A stretch of DNA of 64,000 nt from Alphaproteobacteria bacterium (lineage in GTDB: Bacteria > Pseudomonadota > Alphaproteobacteria > Micavibrionales > Micavibrionaceae), in assembly GCA_030424975.1 (NCBI GenBank), contig JAUHVY010000002.1, forward strand, positions 62,001-126,000, given 5' to 3'. The position numbers and the translations under genes were made by a program. This document shows positions 44,394 to 54,293 of the stretch, piece after piece. The notes under the pieces were generated by a model. It ran no database searches. It saw only the letters and a list, made by a program, of their open reading frames with translations, and was not told where the DNA came from. The stretch's first letter is position 1. Each line of letters opens with the position of its first letter.

Positions 44394-46208
44394 CTAGGCA
44401 GCATCCGTAATTTTCTTCGGCAGACTAACCTTTAAATGAAGGTCTTTCAGTTGCTCAACGCCGACCTCACTTGGCGCCTGCATCATCTGATCTTCGTACT
44501 GCCCATTCATAACAAATGCATAAACTTCACGCAGGTTCGGCTCATCGGCCAGCAACATGATGATACGGTCAACACCAAATGCCAAACCACCGTGCGGCGG
44601 CGCGCCATAACGCATCGCATTCAACATACCGCCGAATTCTTGCTCAAGGACATCTTTACCGTATCCTGCAATTCCAAATGCCTTTTCCATGATCTCTGGC
44701 TTGTGATTACGGATCGCACCGGATGCAAGCTCAAACCCGTTACAAACACAGTCATATTGCCATGCATAAATATCGGTCGGCTCTTTGTTGTCCAAGTCAT
44801 CCATACCGCCTTGTGGCATAGAGAACGGGTTATGAGAGAAATCGATTTTTTGCTGTGCTTCGTCAAATTCATACATCGGGAAATCAACAATCCAGCAGAA
44901 TTTGTAAACACCTTGCTCGCGCTGTGCCTCATGCCCTTCGGGCAGAGCATCACAAATTGCATCACGCGCCGCGCCAGCAAATTTCGCGGCAGGGCCTTCT
45001 TGATTACAAATAAAGAAGATCGCATCGCCATCTTGGCAACCTGAAACCTCTTTGATCGCTTCTTGCGCAGCCGCAGGAATAAATTTCGCAATCGGCCCCT
45101 TCCCTTCACCATCAGCAAAAAGGACATAGCCAAGACCGGGTGCGCCCTCACCTTGTGCCCATGCGTTAAGCTTATCAAAGAATGAACGCGGTTGATCTGC
45201 AACATTCGGCGCACGAATTGCACGCACAACACCGCCTTTGGCGATGACACCTTTAAAGGCCTTAAATTCAACATCATCACGCGCAAAAACATCGGTGACA
45301 TCAACGATTTCAAGCGGGTTACGCAAATCAGGCTTGTCTGAACCATATTTCAGCATTGCCTCTTTATACGGAATTGAATCACACCAAATCACATCACGTT
45401 TTTCACCTGTGAAATCGCTGAATTGCTCAAAGATTCCTTCGATAACCGGCTGAATTGTGCCGAAAACCTCATCCTGTGTCACAAAGCTCATTTCAACATC
45501 AAGCTGGTAAAATTCAGCTAAGCGGTCGGCACGGCCATCTTCATCACGGAAACACGGCGCAATTTGGAAGTATCTGTCAAAACCGCTCATCATCAAAAGT
45601 TGTTTGAATTGCTGCGGCGCTTGTGGCAAAGCGTAAAATTTACCGGGATGCAAGCGTGAAGGAACAAGATAGTCACGCGCACCTTCAGGAGAGCTTGCCG
45701 TTAGAATTGGCGTTTGAAACTCTTGGAAGCCCTGCCCCCACATTTTCTGGCGCATTGTTGCAATAACATCATTACGCAAACGAATCTTCTTTTGCATCCC
45801 TTCACGACGCAAATCAAGATAACGATAACGCAAACGGATATCTTCGCCAGCGCCGTCATTCTCATAAACCTGAAACGGAATAACATCCGCACCTGACTGC
45901 AATTCGGCTTTTTCGATTTTAATTTCGATTTCACCGGTTTTCATTTTCGGATTGATGGTCGCCTCATCACGTGCGGTCACTGTCCCTTCGATTGTGACAA
46001 CGCTTTCAACGCGGAACTTCTCAAGATTCGAAAACAACGGTGATCCTTCTTCTGCCACACATTGCGTAATGCCATATGTATCACGCAAGATAATGAACAA
46101 CACCCCACCAAGGTCATAAATACGGTGGATCCAGCCCGATAATTTTACCGACTGTCCAACATGGTCTTTGTTTAATTCATCACATTTATGCGTTCTGAAG
46201 GCGTGCAT
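44394..46208 (-). CDS. aspS: aspartyl-tRNA synthetase (bacterial type)
   Basis: The 604-residue enzyme has an N-terminal anticodon-binding OB domain ([19 protein letters not shown]), class II motif 2 ([18 protein letters not shown]), a GAD insertion (about 300-410), and motif 3 ([13 protein letters not shown]). It charges tRNA-Asp, and in genomes without asparaginyl synthetase also tRNA-Asn; this cannot be told from the window. It diverges from rnd, 150 bases away. The order aspS-rnd is conserved in the class. Confidence 0.97.
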   Translation of the reverse strand: MHAFRTHKCDELNKDHVGQSVKLSGWIHRIYDLGGVLFIILRDTYGITQCVAEEGSPLFSNLEKFRVESVVTIEGTVTARDEATINPKMKTGEIEIKIEKAELQSGADVIPFQVYENDGAGEDIRLRYRYLDLRREGMQKKIRLRNDVIATMRQKMWGQGFQEFQTPILTASSPEGARDYLVPSRLHPGKFYALPQAPQQFKQLLMMSGFDRYFQIAPCFRDEDGRADRLAEFYQLDVEMSFVTQDEVFGTIQPVIEGIFEQFSDFTGEKRDVIWCDSIPYKEAMLKYGSDKPDLRNPLEIVDVTDVFARDDVEFKAFKGVIAKGGVVRAIRAPNVADQPRSFFDKLNAWAQGEGAPGLGYVLFADGEGKGPIAKFIPAAAQEAIKEVSGCQDGDAIFFICNQEGPAAKFAGAARDAICDALPEGHEAQREQGVYKFCWIVDFPMYEFDEAQQKIDFSHNPFSMPQGGMDDLDNKEPTDIYAWQYDCVCNGFELASGAIRNHKPEIMEKAFGIAGYGKDVLEQEFGGMLNAMRYGAPPHGGLAFGVDRIIMLLADEPNLREVYAFVMNGQYEDQMMQAPSEVGVEQLKDLHLKVSLPKKITDAA

Positions 46209-46358
46209 TTTTTACTGTCCCGTTACAATTATTAATCTTAACGTCTGATTTATAGCGATTTACACCATAATGTCACGCCAAAATTTACTTTTTCAACGCT
46301 TTAGACTAGACGAAACACAACGATTTAGTATGATATGTGCTTACTTTTTAAGGTCACC

Positions 46359-47510
46359 ATGTCAGTATTATCTACCTCTGAAGAAATTCTCAAATTTTGC
46401 GAAACACTCCACGGTGTTCCGTATATAACCGTTGATACGGAATTTTTACGCGAAAAAACGTATTACCCGAAACTCTGCCTGATCCAAATCAGCGGTCCGG
46501 ACAAAGAGGCAAAAGCCATCGATCCGTTAATTGACGGTATTGATTTATCGCCTGTTTATACACTGCTGCAAAATCCCGACATCATTAAAGTGTTTCATGC
46601 AGGCCGTCAGGATATTGAAATCTTCTATAACCTGACAGGCAAAGTTGTCAGCCCGATTTTTGATACGCAAATAGCCGCGATGGTATGCGGTTATGGCGAT
46701 TCTATCGGATATGAGAAACTGATCCGCGATGTGAGCGGCGCAGCAATCGACAAAAGCTCCCAATACACAGATTGGTCAAACCGCCCGTTAAGCGAGAAAC
46801 AAATCAACTATGCTCTGGGCGATGTCACGCATTTATGCGATGCCTATTTACATCTGAAAGCCGAATTGGAAAAACGCGGGCGCACGCATTGGGTTCAGGA
46901 AGAAGAAGAATTCCTCACCGATCCTGCGCTATATGAAAATGATCCGTATAAGGCATGGGAACGCATTAAAATCAGATCCCCAAAAAGCAAGACCCTTGCA
47001 GTTTTGCGTGAGATTGCTGCCCTCAGAGAAATGCAGGCACAAAAGCGCGATGTGCCTAAATCATGGATTATGCGAGATGATACACTGGCGGATATGGCGG
47101 GACAAGCACCGCGCAACAAGGCGCAAATGGCCAAAATCCGTAACGTATCAAAGGATATGGCGGAAGGAAAAGTTGGTGAAAAACTCCTTAAGGCGATTGA
47201 AAGAGCACTGGATACGCCAAAAGAAACATGGCCCAAACCAACAAAGCGCAAACAATTATCACCAAGCGCGAGTGCGACAATCGATATCTTAAAAATGCTT
47301 TTGAAAATGCAAAGCACCGAAAACGAAGTCGCCGCAAAAATCATTGCCTCAGGCGACGATATCGAGGCCATCGCATTAAGTGATGAGGCCGATGTCCCTG
47401 CCCTGAAAGGGTGGCGCCGTGAGGTTTTCGGCGAAGACGCCCTGGCCGTTAAAAACGGAAAGCTTGCGATTGGTTTAAAAGACGGTAAAATCATTAAATT
47501 CAATCTATGA
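46359..47510 (+). CDS. rnd: ribonuclease D
   Basis: The 383-residue protein has the DEDD exonuclease motifs: VDTEFLREKTYYPKLCLIQ, then FHAGRQDIEIFYN, then YALGDVTHLCDAYLHL, and the two HRDC helical domains (about 205-290 and 300-380). It trims 3' ends of structured RNAs such as tRNA precursors. The start is the ATG at 46359 behind AAGG; a TTG/ATG reading from 46335 would add eight residues. Confidence 0.96.
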   Translation: MSVLSTSEEILKFCETLHGVPYITVDTEFLREKTYYPKLCLIQISGPDKEAKAIDPLIDGIDLSPVYTLLQNPDIIKVFHAGRQDIEIFYNLTGKVVSPIFDTQIAAMVCGYGDSIGYEKLIRDVSGAAIDKSSQYTDWSNRPLSEKQINYALGDVTHLCDAYLHLKAELEKRGRTHWVQEEEEFLTDPALYENDPYKAWERIKIRSPKSKTLAVLREIAALREMQAQKRDVPKSWIMRDDTLADMAGQAPRNKAQMAKIRNVSKDMAEGKVGEKLLKAIERALDTPKETWPKPTKRKQLSPSASATIDILKMLLKMQSTENEVAAKIIASGDDIEAIALSDEADVPALKGWRREVFGEDALAVKNGKLAIGLKDGKIIKFNL

Positions 47511-47523
47511 TTTTGTAAGGTGT

Positions 47524-48099
47524 ATGACGCAAGAAACAATGACAGATAATCAAAACCAAGCACCCAAACGGCTCTATCTACTGCGTCACGCAATGGCGAT
47601 GTCCGAATATAGTGACGGTGACAAAGGGCGCAAACTTGCCCCGAAGGGCAAAGAAGACGCCGTTGCCCTTGGTAAAATGATGAAAAAGCAAGGCTATATC
47701 CCGCAGGTTATTTTATGCTCTCCTGCCACCCGCACAAAGGAAACATTACAAGCGGTCAATGACAGCCTGAACGTTGATAACATTACAAAATCAGAAATTT
47801 TATATACCGGATCGACGGGTGATTATTTATACGAAATCCAAAAACTGGATGATAAATATGACAGCGCGCTAATCGTTGCCCATAATCCAAGCATCTATGA
47901 ATTGGTTATCTTATTAGGCGGGCAAGGTAAGGAATTTAATCTGCAACGCCTGAGTGAGGGATACCAACCCGCAACATTATCGGTGATTGACTGTGAATGC
48001 GCATCATGGGCAGAAATTCAGCCCGTTGAAAACACATTATCTGATATTAAATCACCGATAGACTATAACGCGCCTGCAAGGCCGACCCGCTGGATGTAA
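47524..48099 (+). CDS. SixA-like histidine phosphatase
   Basis: The 191-residue protein has the RHG-type phosphatase signature LLRHAMAM, the arginine in SPATRTKET and the second histidine in IVAHNPSIYEL. SixA enzymes remove phosphate from HPt histidines, which would fit a genome with HPt-bearing hybrid kinases, though the substrate is not known. It follows rnd by 13 bases on the same strand and is probably cotranscribed. The C-terminal 45 residues are an extension after the catalytic domain. Confidence 0.88.
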   Translation: MTQETMTDNQNQAPKRLYLLRHAMAMSEYSDGDKGRKLAPKGKEDAVALGKMMKKQGYIPQVILCSPATRTKETLQAVNDSLNVDNITKSEILYTGSTGDYLYEIQKLDDKYDSALIVAHNPSIYELVILLGGQGKEFNLQRLSEGYQPATLSVIDCECASWAEIQPVENTLSDIKSPIDYNAPARPTRWM

Positions 48100-48102
48100 C
48101 AC

Positions 48103-48819
48103 CTATAGTTCCGCAGCCGCTACGGCATCGTTATCTTGGTTTCTGGATTCTATATGCGCATCCACATCAGCCAAAGATACCGGAGATGATATTTTCATTG
48201 GCTTAGATTCCATTGCATTACGGGAAAACGTATCTTGCAGACCAAGCCGTGCCATCACATCAGAAAACAATCCCTTTTTACTCTGCGCACGTTGTAAAAT
48301 CAGATCAACCCCCTCTTCACTCACATTTAACGGCAAGCCTTGCTTGCCCGTAAACATAGCCAAATCGCCGGATTTATACTCTTCCCTAATCAGATTAATC
48401 TCCCCTTCATCAGACAGATCAATGGCCGCGCCCTTCACCTTATTCGTGAGGTTTCCGCGCGCAGATATCATATCCACGGCCTGCACAGGTAAATCAATAA
48501 CAACAGATCGGTTAGAATCCGCTTTTGCGTGTTTTGTGAATTTCAATTCGGTTTTATCATCACCTATCGGTCGATAACTCTCCACGGAGATCCGCTCCTT
48601 AACCGTATCATCCAAGACAACACTAAACGGTTCCGCGCTATGATAAACAGAGAGCTGATCCAACACATCAATCGGCAAATTGGGGTGTTCAATGATCTTA
48701 TTAACATTTATGTCTTGGGTTTGAAGATGAATAGAAACACCTGCGCCGCCATTTATCGGGGAATAGGCATCCACCAAATATCGTGCTTTATCACGATTAT
48801 CGGGAATTACTTTCAACAT
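48103..48819 (-). CDS. protein of unknown function
   Basis: The 238-residue product was not recognised. It has no signal peptide or membrane helix. The first 150 residues look strand-rich (YLVDAYSPINGGAGVSIHLQ, VVIDLPVQAVDMI); the last 70 are helical (VDLILQRAQSKKGLFSDVM) with a charged tail. It is convergent with the SixA-like gene (3 bases apart) and may be cotranscribed with nothing else. It stands where many relatives have polyphosphate genes. Confidence 0.7.
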   Translation of the reverse strand: MLKVIPDNRDKARYLVDAYSPINGGAGVSIHLQTQDINVNKIIEHPNLPIDVLDQLSVYHSAEPFSVVLDDTVKERISVESYRPIGDDKTELKFTKHAKADSNRSVVIDLPVQAVDMISARGNLTNKVKGAAIDLSDEGEINLIREEYKSGDLAMFTGKQGLPLNVSEEGVDLILQRAQSKKGLFSDVMARLGLQDTFSRNAMESKPMKISSPVSLADVDAHIESRNQDNDAVAAAEL

Positions 48820-48888
48820 AATATTTTATCTCAAATATATTAAATATATGAGCGATAAGTACATAATACGTTCAGATATAGCAAGATT

Positions 48889-49599
48889 TTAATAAGATTC
48901 ATCAAGCAAGCGCGATAAAACTTTTCGCATTAACGGTACAGAAATACGACGCTTTTCGGATAAAGCCATATGATCGGATAGCTCGACAATCTCCTTCGCT
49001 GCCGCAAACGAGCGCTCCATGCGCGGAAGGACATAAGAGATGACCTCATTGGAAAGATTCAATTGCCTGTCGCTAAATAATTTAATCAAGACAGAGGCCA
49101 AAAGCATATCATCAGGGGCGTGAATACATACAGATGGCGCCGCGCGAAAACGTGATGCCAAATCAGGGATGATAAAGTCCGCAGCGGAAGGCGCCATACG
49201 CATCGTGATCATCATGGTTTTTTGCTCTTCCTTGAGCATATTATATATATGAAACAGCGTCGTTTCCGCTTCCCTATCACCCAACCACGGATCAAGCCCG
49301 TCCAAAACAAGGGCATCACCCAGTTCAAAGATATCCTCTGCGCTGGCCTGCGTTAACATTTCAGGACGCACAATTTGCGCCCCGGTTTTATTTTGCCACA
49401 CAGCGGCCAAATGGCTTTTACCGCTCGCAGCCGGCCCCTGTAGGATCAGAACCGGCGCAGGCCAATTCGGCCAGCGATCAAGCCATGCCACTGCATCGCG
49501 GTTACTCTCCCCGACCTGAAAATCGGAACGAGCAAAGGCTTGGCGAGAGCCAAGATCAAAGGGGATCTGCTGTGCGTATGCAAGATTTTGCTCTACCAT
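48889..49599 (-). CDS. hdaA: HdaA, DnaA-related regulator of replication initiation
   Basis: The 236-residue AAA+ protein matches HdaA: an N-terminal QIPFDLGSRQAFARSDF block in the clamp-binding position, a Walker A-like LQGPAASGKSHLA, and a short lid domain. HdaA binds the DNA polymerase clamp and promotes ATP hydrolysis by DnaA. The Walker B strand reads ALVLDGLDPW, without the acidic pair of DnaA. It starts right after perM, the arrangement found across alphaproteobacteria. Confidence 0.92.
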   Translation of the reverse strand: MVEQNLAYAQQIPFDLGSRQAFARSDFQVGESNRDAVAWLDRWPNWPAPVLILQGPAASGKSHLAAVWQNKTGAQIVRPEMLTQASAEDIFELGDALVLDGLDPWLGDREAETTLFHIYNMLKEEQKTMMITMRMAPSAADFIIPDLASRFRAAPSVCIHAPDDMLLASVLIKLFSDRQLNLSNEVISYVLPRMERSFAAAKEIVELSDHMALSEKRRISVPLMRKVLSRLLDESY

Positions 49600-50796
49600 T
49601 TATGATGCTTCTTTTGCCTTACGGGTTGTTTTTTTCTTTGTGGTTTTCTTTTTCGCTACGGCCTTCGCAGCTGGAGCAGCCTTTGGCTTCCCCCCTGCCT
49701 CTTCAACAACAGGATCAAGATAATACGCACTCTCTTTGTATTTCCGAATAGCAAATGATAACAAAACTCCTATGACCGCTGCAACAGGAACAGCAAGGAA
49801 CATCCCCAAAATCCCGAGCAAGCTTCCGCCCGCCAATAGGGCAAAAAACACCCATAAAGGATGTAAACCGACGCTATCGCCCACCAATTTAGGCGTTAAA
49901 AAATTACCTTCAATAATTTGTCCGCCAATAAAGATAGCGGCAATAATGCCGACAAAAACCAAATCTCCGGCTTGAAACCATGCAACGGCGACACTCACGA
50001 TTAAACCAACCGCAGAGCCAACCATCGGGATAACCGATAGCAAGCCCGACATCAAGCCGATTAAAAAACCGTATTTTAATCCCGCAATCGTCAACGCTAC
50101 GGCATATCCGACCCCAAGAAAAACGGCGACAGAAATTTGCCCGCGCACAAACCCTGAGAGCTTCTCATCAATTTCTTTCAACAATCCCATAATCACCTCT
50201 TCCGAATGACGCGGCATTAAATCACGCACCCATTGTGTTACTTTAGGCCATTCCGCCATCATAAAGAATGCGACGATTGGCATAAACACGGCTACGGACA
50301 CAACATCCATAACGGCCTGCCCACCCGCTGCAAGCTTTTGCACCAAAAACTGCGCAGCCTTAGACGCAGAGCCCGCATTTTCACGAAGCAATCCTTCAAT
50401 GTCCTTGCCGTTTTCACCGCCAATATATTCATCGAGCATCGCCGTAACCGGTGCCATCAACGCCCAGAACTTTTCAATATACTCAGGCAAGTCTTTTGAA
50501 AATTGTGCAATTTCGCGGTAAACAATCGGCGAGATAATACCGACAAACCCGAGAAGAATTATCATAAAACCGCCAAGGATCATGAGCGACGCCGGCGTAC
50601 GACTAATCCCCATATTGCCCATCGTATTCACAAGCGGATTGAGAAGATAGGCAACCGCTATCCCCAAAACGAACGGTAATAAAACAGATTTAAACAACAA
50701 AATCGTTAGAATAAATAGCGCAACCGTACATCCCCAAAAAATAAGATGCGTCGTCGGCTTTAAAGGCTTTACACTCATATGTTTAAAATCCTGCAA
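49600..50796 (-). CDS. AI-2E/PerM-family membrane transporter
   Basis: The 398-residue polytopic protein has the PerM/AI-2E family form: paired helices at each end, a central soluble stretch, and the conserved block MSGLLSVIPMVGSAVGL and GNFLTPKLVGDSVGLHP. Family members include AI-2 exporters and Na/H-type carriers, so the substrate is open. It ends in a Lys/Thr/Ala tail (KKKTTKKKTTRKAK) of about 30 residues, like the tail of TopA. It overlaps no gene but adjoins hdaA without a gap. Confidence 0.9.
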   Translation of the reverse strand: MQDFKHMSVKPLKPTTHLIFWGCTVALFILTILLFKSVLLPFVLGIAVAYLLNPLVNTMGNMGISRTPASLMILGGFMIILLGFVGIISPIVYREIAQFSKDLPEYIEKFWALMAPVTAMLDEYIGGENGKDIEGLLRENAGSASKAAQFLVQKLAAGGQAVMDVVSVAVFMPIVAFFMMAEWPKVTQWVRDLMPRHSEEVIMGLLKEIDEKLSGFVRGQISVAVFLGVGYAVALTIAGLKYGFLIGLMSGLLSVIPMVGSAVGLIVSVAVAWFQAGDLVFVGIIAAIFIGGQIIEGNFLTPKLVGDSVGLHPLWVFFALLAGGSLLGILGMFLAVPVAAVIGVLLSFAIRKYKESAYYLDPVVEEAGGKPKAAPAAKAVAKKKTTKKKTTRKAKEAS

Positions 50797-50840
50797 TTTT
50801 ATAAATGAAAAAGGATCACCCTATTTAATAAAAAGCGACA

Positions 50841-52064
50841 TTAAAAAGTATGGGTATCAGAATCGCTCTGATCATTGCTTTCGGGCGGCGTATAAAATGA
50901 ATTCGTATTTCGCTTGCCGTCATAAATTAAATCATAAATATATTTATCACCATAAGGCTGCACTGCGCCTAAATGCATCCCCTGACGTGCTAGTACGTCA
51001 CGCAAACGCGATTCTTCGCCGCGATAAATAAACGATAACTGCACTTCTTTTTTACGCATAGACATCACCGCGATATCATTAACGCCCGGCGCTGCACGCA
51101 ACGTGCTTTGCGCACTGACCCATTGGCGCGGGCTGCTGATCGGGATACGCACATAATAACGCTGTTCTTGCGCCGCATTGGCAACTGTTTTGTTTTTCCA
51201 ATCTTTTTGCAATGCCTTATACCCGACCATAACAGCACGATCATAAAGCTGCCCGACAGTTTCTTGCCCATCTGCTTCGATATGAATATCCTGTACATGT
51301 TCGGCCTGCACGCGGTCTGTGCGATAAACACTAAGACGTAAACGCCCAATGGCATGTTCACTATCTTGCGTTAGATCACCCAAAGTCATATCAGGAACAG
51401 CAATCATAATAGCTGCATCACTGGCACCATAACGCGCCAACATACGTTCTAACTTATGGCGTTCATAGGTTAACGCATTCGAATCATCGATATCTGTGAT
51501 ATCCGCCAGATCCCCAATCGGAACCTCAATCGGAACGATACCATGCGGCAATTTGGTACGTGCCCACGCCATCATCCATAAATTATCTTCCGACCAAATT
51601 GAATTTTTTCCGTTGCGCTGGAACACGGGTAAAACGAGCAAAGGATTGGATGATGTTTCCGTAAAGCTTACGCCGGTGACAGAGAAAAACTTGCTGACCG
51701 CTTCCTCGCGAAAACGAAATGTGTATGTACCCACATAACGCACATTTGAAATCTGCTCATTGGTCACCTCATAATCCTTTACCATTGTTGAAATCGTTAA
51801 GGAATCAGGTGTAGGCAACGATTTTGCGTCGGCTTCGGCGACCATACGATCAGACAGAATGCGGAACGCCTTTAACTGTGCCTCGTCAAATGCTTTTTCC
51901 TGTGCGACGACCGCATTATCTGCGGTAACATCAACGGTGACATCTTCCACTGTGAACAACGTATCATATGCAAAAGCAGGTCGCGCCAATGATATTGCCG
52001 ACAAAAGAATAGCAAGAGAAAATATAATAAGCTTGCAGTTAACTGCGTGATGAGGTATGCCCAT
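50841..52064 (-). CDS. DUF2066-domain exported protein
   Basis: The 407-residue protein has a signal peptide (ending ARPAFA) and a DUF2066 pattern: FTVEDVTVDVTADNAVVAQEKAFDEAQLKAFRILSDRM (helix with repeated Ala near 40-75), then SKFFSVTGVSF and LLVLPVFQ. The family is periplasmic and of unknown function. The gene lies between perM and the divergent purM as in relatives. The C-terminus is a Ser/Asp tail. Confidence 0.82.
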   Translation of the reverse strand: MGIPHHAVNCKLIIFSLAILLSAISLARPAFAYDTLFTVEDVTVDVTADNAVVAQEKAFDEAQLKAFRILSDRMVAEADAKSLPTPDSLTISTMVKDYEVTNEQISNVRYVGTYTFRFREEAVSKFFSVTGVSFTETSSNPLLVLPVFQRNGKNSIWSEDNLWMMAWARTKLPHGIVPIEVPIGDLADITDIDDSNALTYERHKLERMLARYGASDAAIMIAVPDMTLGDLTQDSEHAIGRLRLSVYRTDRVQAEHVQDIHIEADGQETVGQLYDRAVMVGYKALQKDWKNKTVANAAQEQRYYVRIPISSPRQWVSAQSTLRAAPGVNDIAVMSMRKKEVQLSFIYRGEESRLRDVLARQGMHLGAVQPYGDKYIYDLIYDGKRNTNSFYTPPESNDQSDSDTHTF

Positions 52065-52136
52065 GTTGCACCAAAATAGAGTAATGAAAATTTTACTGTT
52101 TAATTAGTTTTATAACGACACGGACGTAAGAGCAAC

Positions 52137-53282
52137 ATGAAAGAGCAAGGAAAAATAAGCGCGTACAAACAAGCTGGCGTAGATATCGACGCGGCCGCCG
52201 ACCTTGTTGAGAATATCAAACCCGCAATCAAGAACACTGCGCGCTCAGGAATGATGAGCGGCATCGGTGGTTTCGGCGCATTATTCGACCCAAAGGCCGC
52301 CGGATATGACGACCCGATCTTGGTGTCATCAACCGATGGTGTGGGCACAAAAATTAAAATCGCAATCGACAGTGATAAACACGATACAATCGGTATCGAC
52401 GCCGTTGCAATGTGCGTCAATGATCTTGTCGTACAGGGCGCAGAACCACTCTTCTTCCTTGATTACTTCGCAACAGGAAAACTTGAAAACAACGTCGCAC
52501 AGGCGGTTATTGAGGGCGTTGCAAAGGGTTGCGAAATCTCAGGATGCGCACTTATTGGTGGCGAAACAGCCGAAATGCCGGGCCTATACGCAGATGGCGA
52601 TTATGATTTGGCCGGCTTTACTGTCGGCGCGGTAAATCGCGGTGACCTTATCACAGGCGAAGATATCGCAGCAGGCGATGTCATCTTGGCGTTGGCATCA
52701 AACGGTGTACATTCTAACGGCTATTCATTGGTGCGTAAGATTATCGCAGATACACCGGATGTTGAATATGACTTCCCATGTCCGTTCCATATGAACGTGG
52801 TAACACAAGACAAAGACGTAACAAAGCAAACTGTGCTTCCGGCTGAAAATCTGGTTGATGCGCTCCTTGCTCCAACACGTATCTATGTGAGATCACTTTT
52901 AACTGCCTTGAAAATAAAAAGCGAAAACGGCAAACCGGCCATTCGCGGCATGGCGCATATTACAGGCGGTGGATTGACGGAGAATATTCCGCGCGTCCTG
53001 CCTGAAGGCGCAGCAGCCAAAATTGATGCCGCAGCGTGGGAACTGCCTGAGGTTTTCAAGTGGCTTAAAAATAAAGGCGGACTGGATAACCACGACCTTG
53101 CACGCACATTGAATTGCGGCATTGGTATGGTTGTTATTTGCGACCCTGCAAAGGCCAACGAGATTGAAAAAACACTGATCAGCACAGGTGAAACCGTTTA
53201 CCGTATTGGTGAAATTGTTGAACAGAAAAAACAATCTGATATTTCCATCATTTTGGATAACCTGAACACGTCATGGCACTAA
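52137..53282 (+). CDS. purM: phosphoribosylformylglycinamidine cyclo-ligase (AIR synthetase)
   Basis: The 381-residue enzyme has the PurM blocks [49 protein letters not shown] and [16 protein letters not shown]. It makes AIR in purine synthesis. A short insertion ([15 protein letters not shown]) near residue 220 makes it longer than the usual 350 residues. Its end overlaps purN by 10 bases. Divergent from the DUF2066 gene, 72 bases away. Confidence 0.97.
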   Translation: MKEQGKISAYKQAGVDIDAAADLVENIKPAIKNTARSGMMSGIGGFGALFDPKAAGYDDPILVSSTDGVGTKIKIAIDSDKHDTIGIDAVAMCVNDLVVQGAEPLFFLDYFATGKLENNVAQAVIEGVAKGCEISGCALIGGETAEMPGLYADGDYDLAGFTVGAVNRGDLITGEDIAAGDVILALASNGVHSNGYSLVRKIIADTPDVEYDFPCPFHMNVVTQDKDVTKQTVLPAENLVDALLAPTRIYVRSLLTALKIKSENGKPAIRGMAHITGGGLTENIPRVLPEGAAAKIDAAAWELPEVFKWLKNKGGLDNHDLARTLNCGIGMVVICDPAKANEIEKTLISTGETVYRIGEIVEQKKQSDISIILDNLNTSWH

Positions 53283-53851
53283 AAAAGCTAAAACTGGCGA
53301 TTTTCATTTCCGGCCGCGGCAGCAACATGCTCTCTATACTAGAGGCATGTAAAGATGACGCATACCCTGCGGAAATCGTACTGGTTTTAACAAATCGCCC
53401 TGATGCAAAAGGCATTGATATTGCAAAAGAACACGGCATACCCACGGAAATCATAGATCACAAAGCATTTTCCTCACGCGAAGATTTCGAAGATGAAATC
53501 TCTGAACGTTTGGAAAACTATGACATCGACCTTATTATCCTTGCAGGTTTCATGCGCATACTCACCGCAAGCTTTGTTGAACAGTGGCCAGATCAAATCA
53601 TCAACATACATCCTTCGCTACTGCCTGATTATAAGGGACTGGATACACATGCACGTGCAATTGCCGACGGCAAAACAGAGGCTGGCTGCACTGTTCACTT
53701 TGTCATCCCTGACCTTGATAGCGGCCCCAACATCTTGCAACGCCGCGTCCCGATCCTTGATGGTGATACACCGGAAACATTGGCTGAGCGTGTACTGGAG
53801 CAAGAGCATAAAATTTACCCCGAAGCGATAAAAATCATCGCCGGCGTATAA
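53273..53851 (+). CDS. purN: phosphoribosylglycinamide formyltransferase
   Basis: The 192-residue enzyme has the GAR-binding [11 protein letters not shown] loop, the AGFMRIL strand and the catalytic set around [19 protein letters not shown] with GCTVHFV and DSGP (Asn, His, Asp). It transfers formyl from formyl-tetrahydrofolate in purine synthesis. It is coupled to purM by a 10-base overlap. Confidence 0.97.
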   Translation: MALKKLKLAIFISGRGSNMLSILEACKDDAYPAEIVLVLTNRPDAKGIDIAKEHGIPTEIIDHKAFSSREDFEDEISERLENYDIDLIILAGFMRILTASFVEQWPDQIINIHPSLLPDYKGLDTHARAIADGKTEAGCTVHFVIPDLDSGPNILQRRVPILDGDTPETLAERVLEQEHKIYPEAIKIIAGV

Positions 53852-53930
53852 ACATATTCGTTTTTTCGCCTTGAAACATGGCGGTAATTATGGTTTTAAA
53901 TATCTAGGAAAAAAAATCACAGGTAAAATA

Positions 53931-54092
53931 ATGGCAAAGCACACACCCGTAGACGTTGACCCGAAACAAATTGATAATGCCCAACAAATTTGGGGTAACT
54001 TCATGTCTGCTACTAAATTCGGAATCGCTGCGACAGTGATTATCCTTCTTGGTCTTGCCGCTGCATTTGTGGACTTCACGCCGCTCCATTAA
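53931..54092 (+). CDS. aa3-type cytochrome c oxidase subunit IV
   Basis: The 53-residue protein has a short polar N-terminus with NAQQIWGNFMSATKFG and one membrane helix, the form of the small bacterial aa3 oxidase subunit IV. It stabilises the oxidase complex. The ATG at 53931 has an AGGT ribosome site; a longer reading from 53871 is less typical of the family. A terminator follows. Confidence 0.88.
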   Translation: MAKHTPVDVDPKQIDNAQQIWGNFMSATKFGIAATVIILLGLAAAFVDFTPLH

Positions 54093-54110
54093 TTACAATT
54101 TTCACAAATG

Positions 54111-54150
54111 AAACACGCCCCACTTATTCAGCAGTCGGGGCGTTTCTTGT
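54111..54150 (+). terminator. intrinsic terminator after oxidase subunit IV
   Basis: ACGCCCC (54115-54121) pairs with GGGGCGT (54137-54143), then TTCTTGTT. It closes the purM-purN-subunit IV stretch. Confidence 0.82.
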
Positions 54151-54293
54151 TATGTGTTTCAAAAACCAAAGAATTTATTATAGAATAGCATAAGAATTTT
54201 CAGATATTCTAATAAAGCCTTAACTATTTGCGTCCATACTGTTCTGCGTAAGGTGTACACTTCCAAATTTTTGACGAACAAATTCCGGATCAC

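Noticed and set aside
44621-45346. 241-codon frame inside aspS on the same strand
   Set aside because: It is an out-of-frame shadow of a well-matched aspS.
46895-47593. 232-codon frame antisense to rnd
   Set aside because: Low-complexity Ser/Ala/Phe composition; rnd is intact and conserved in this region.
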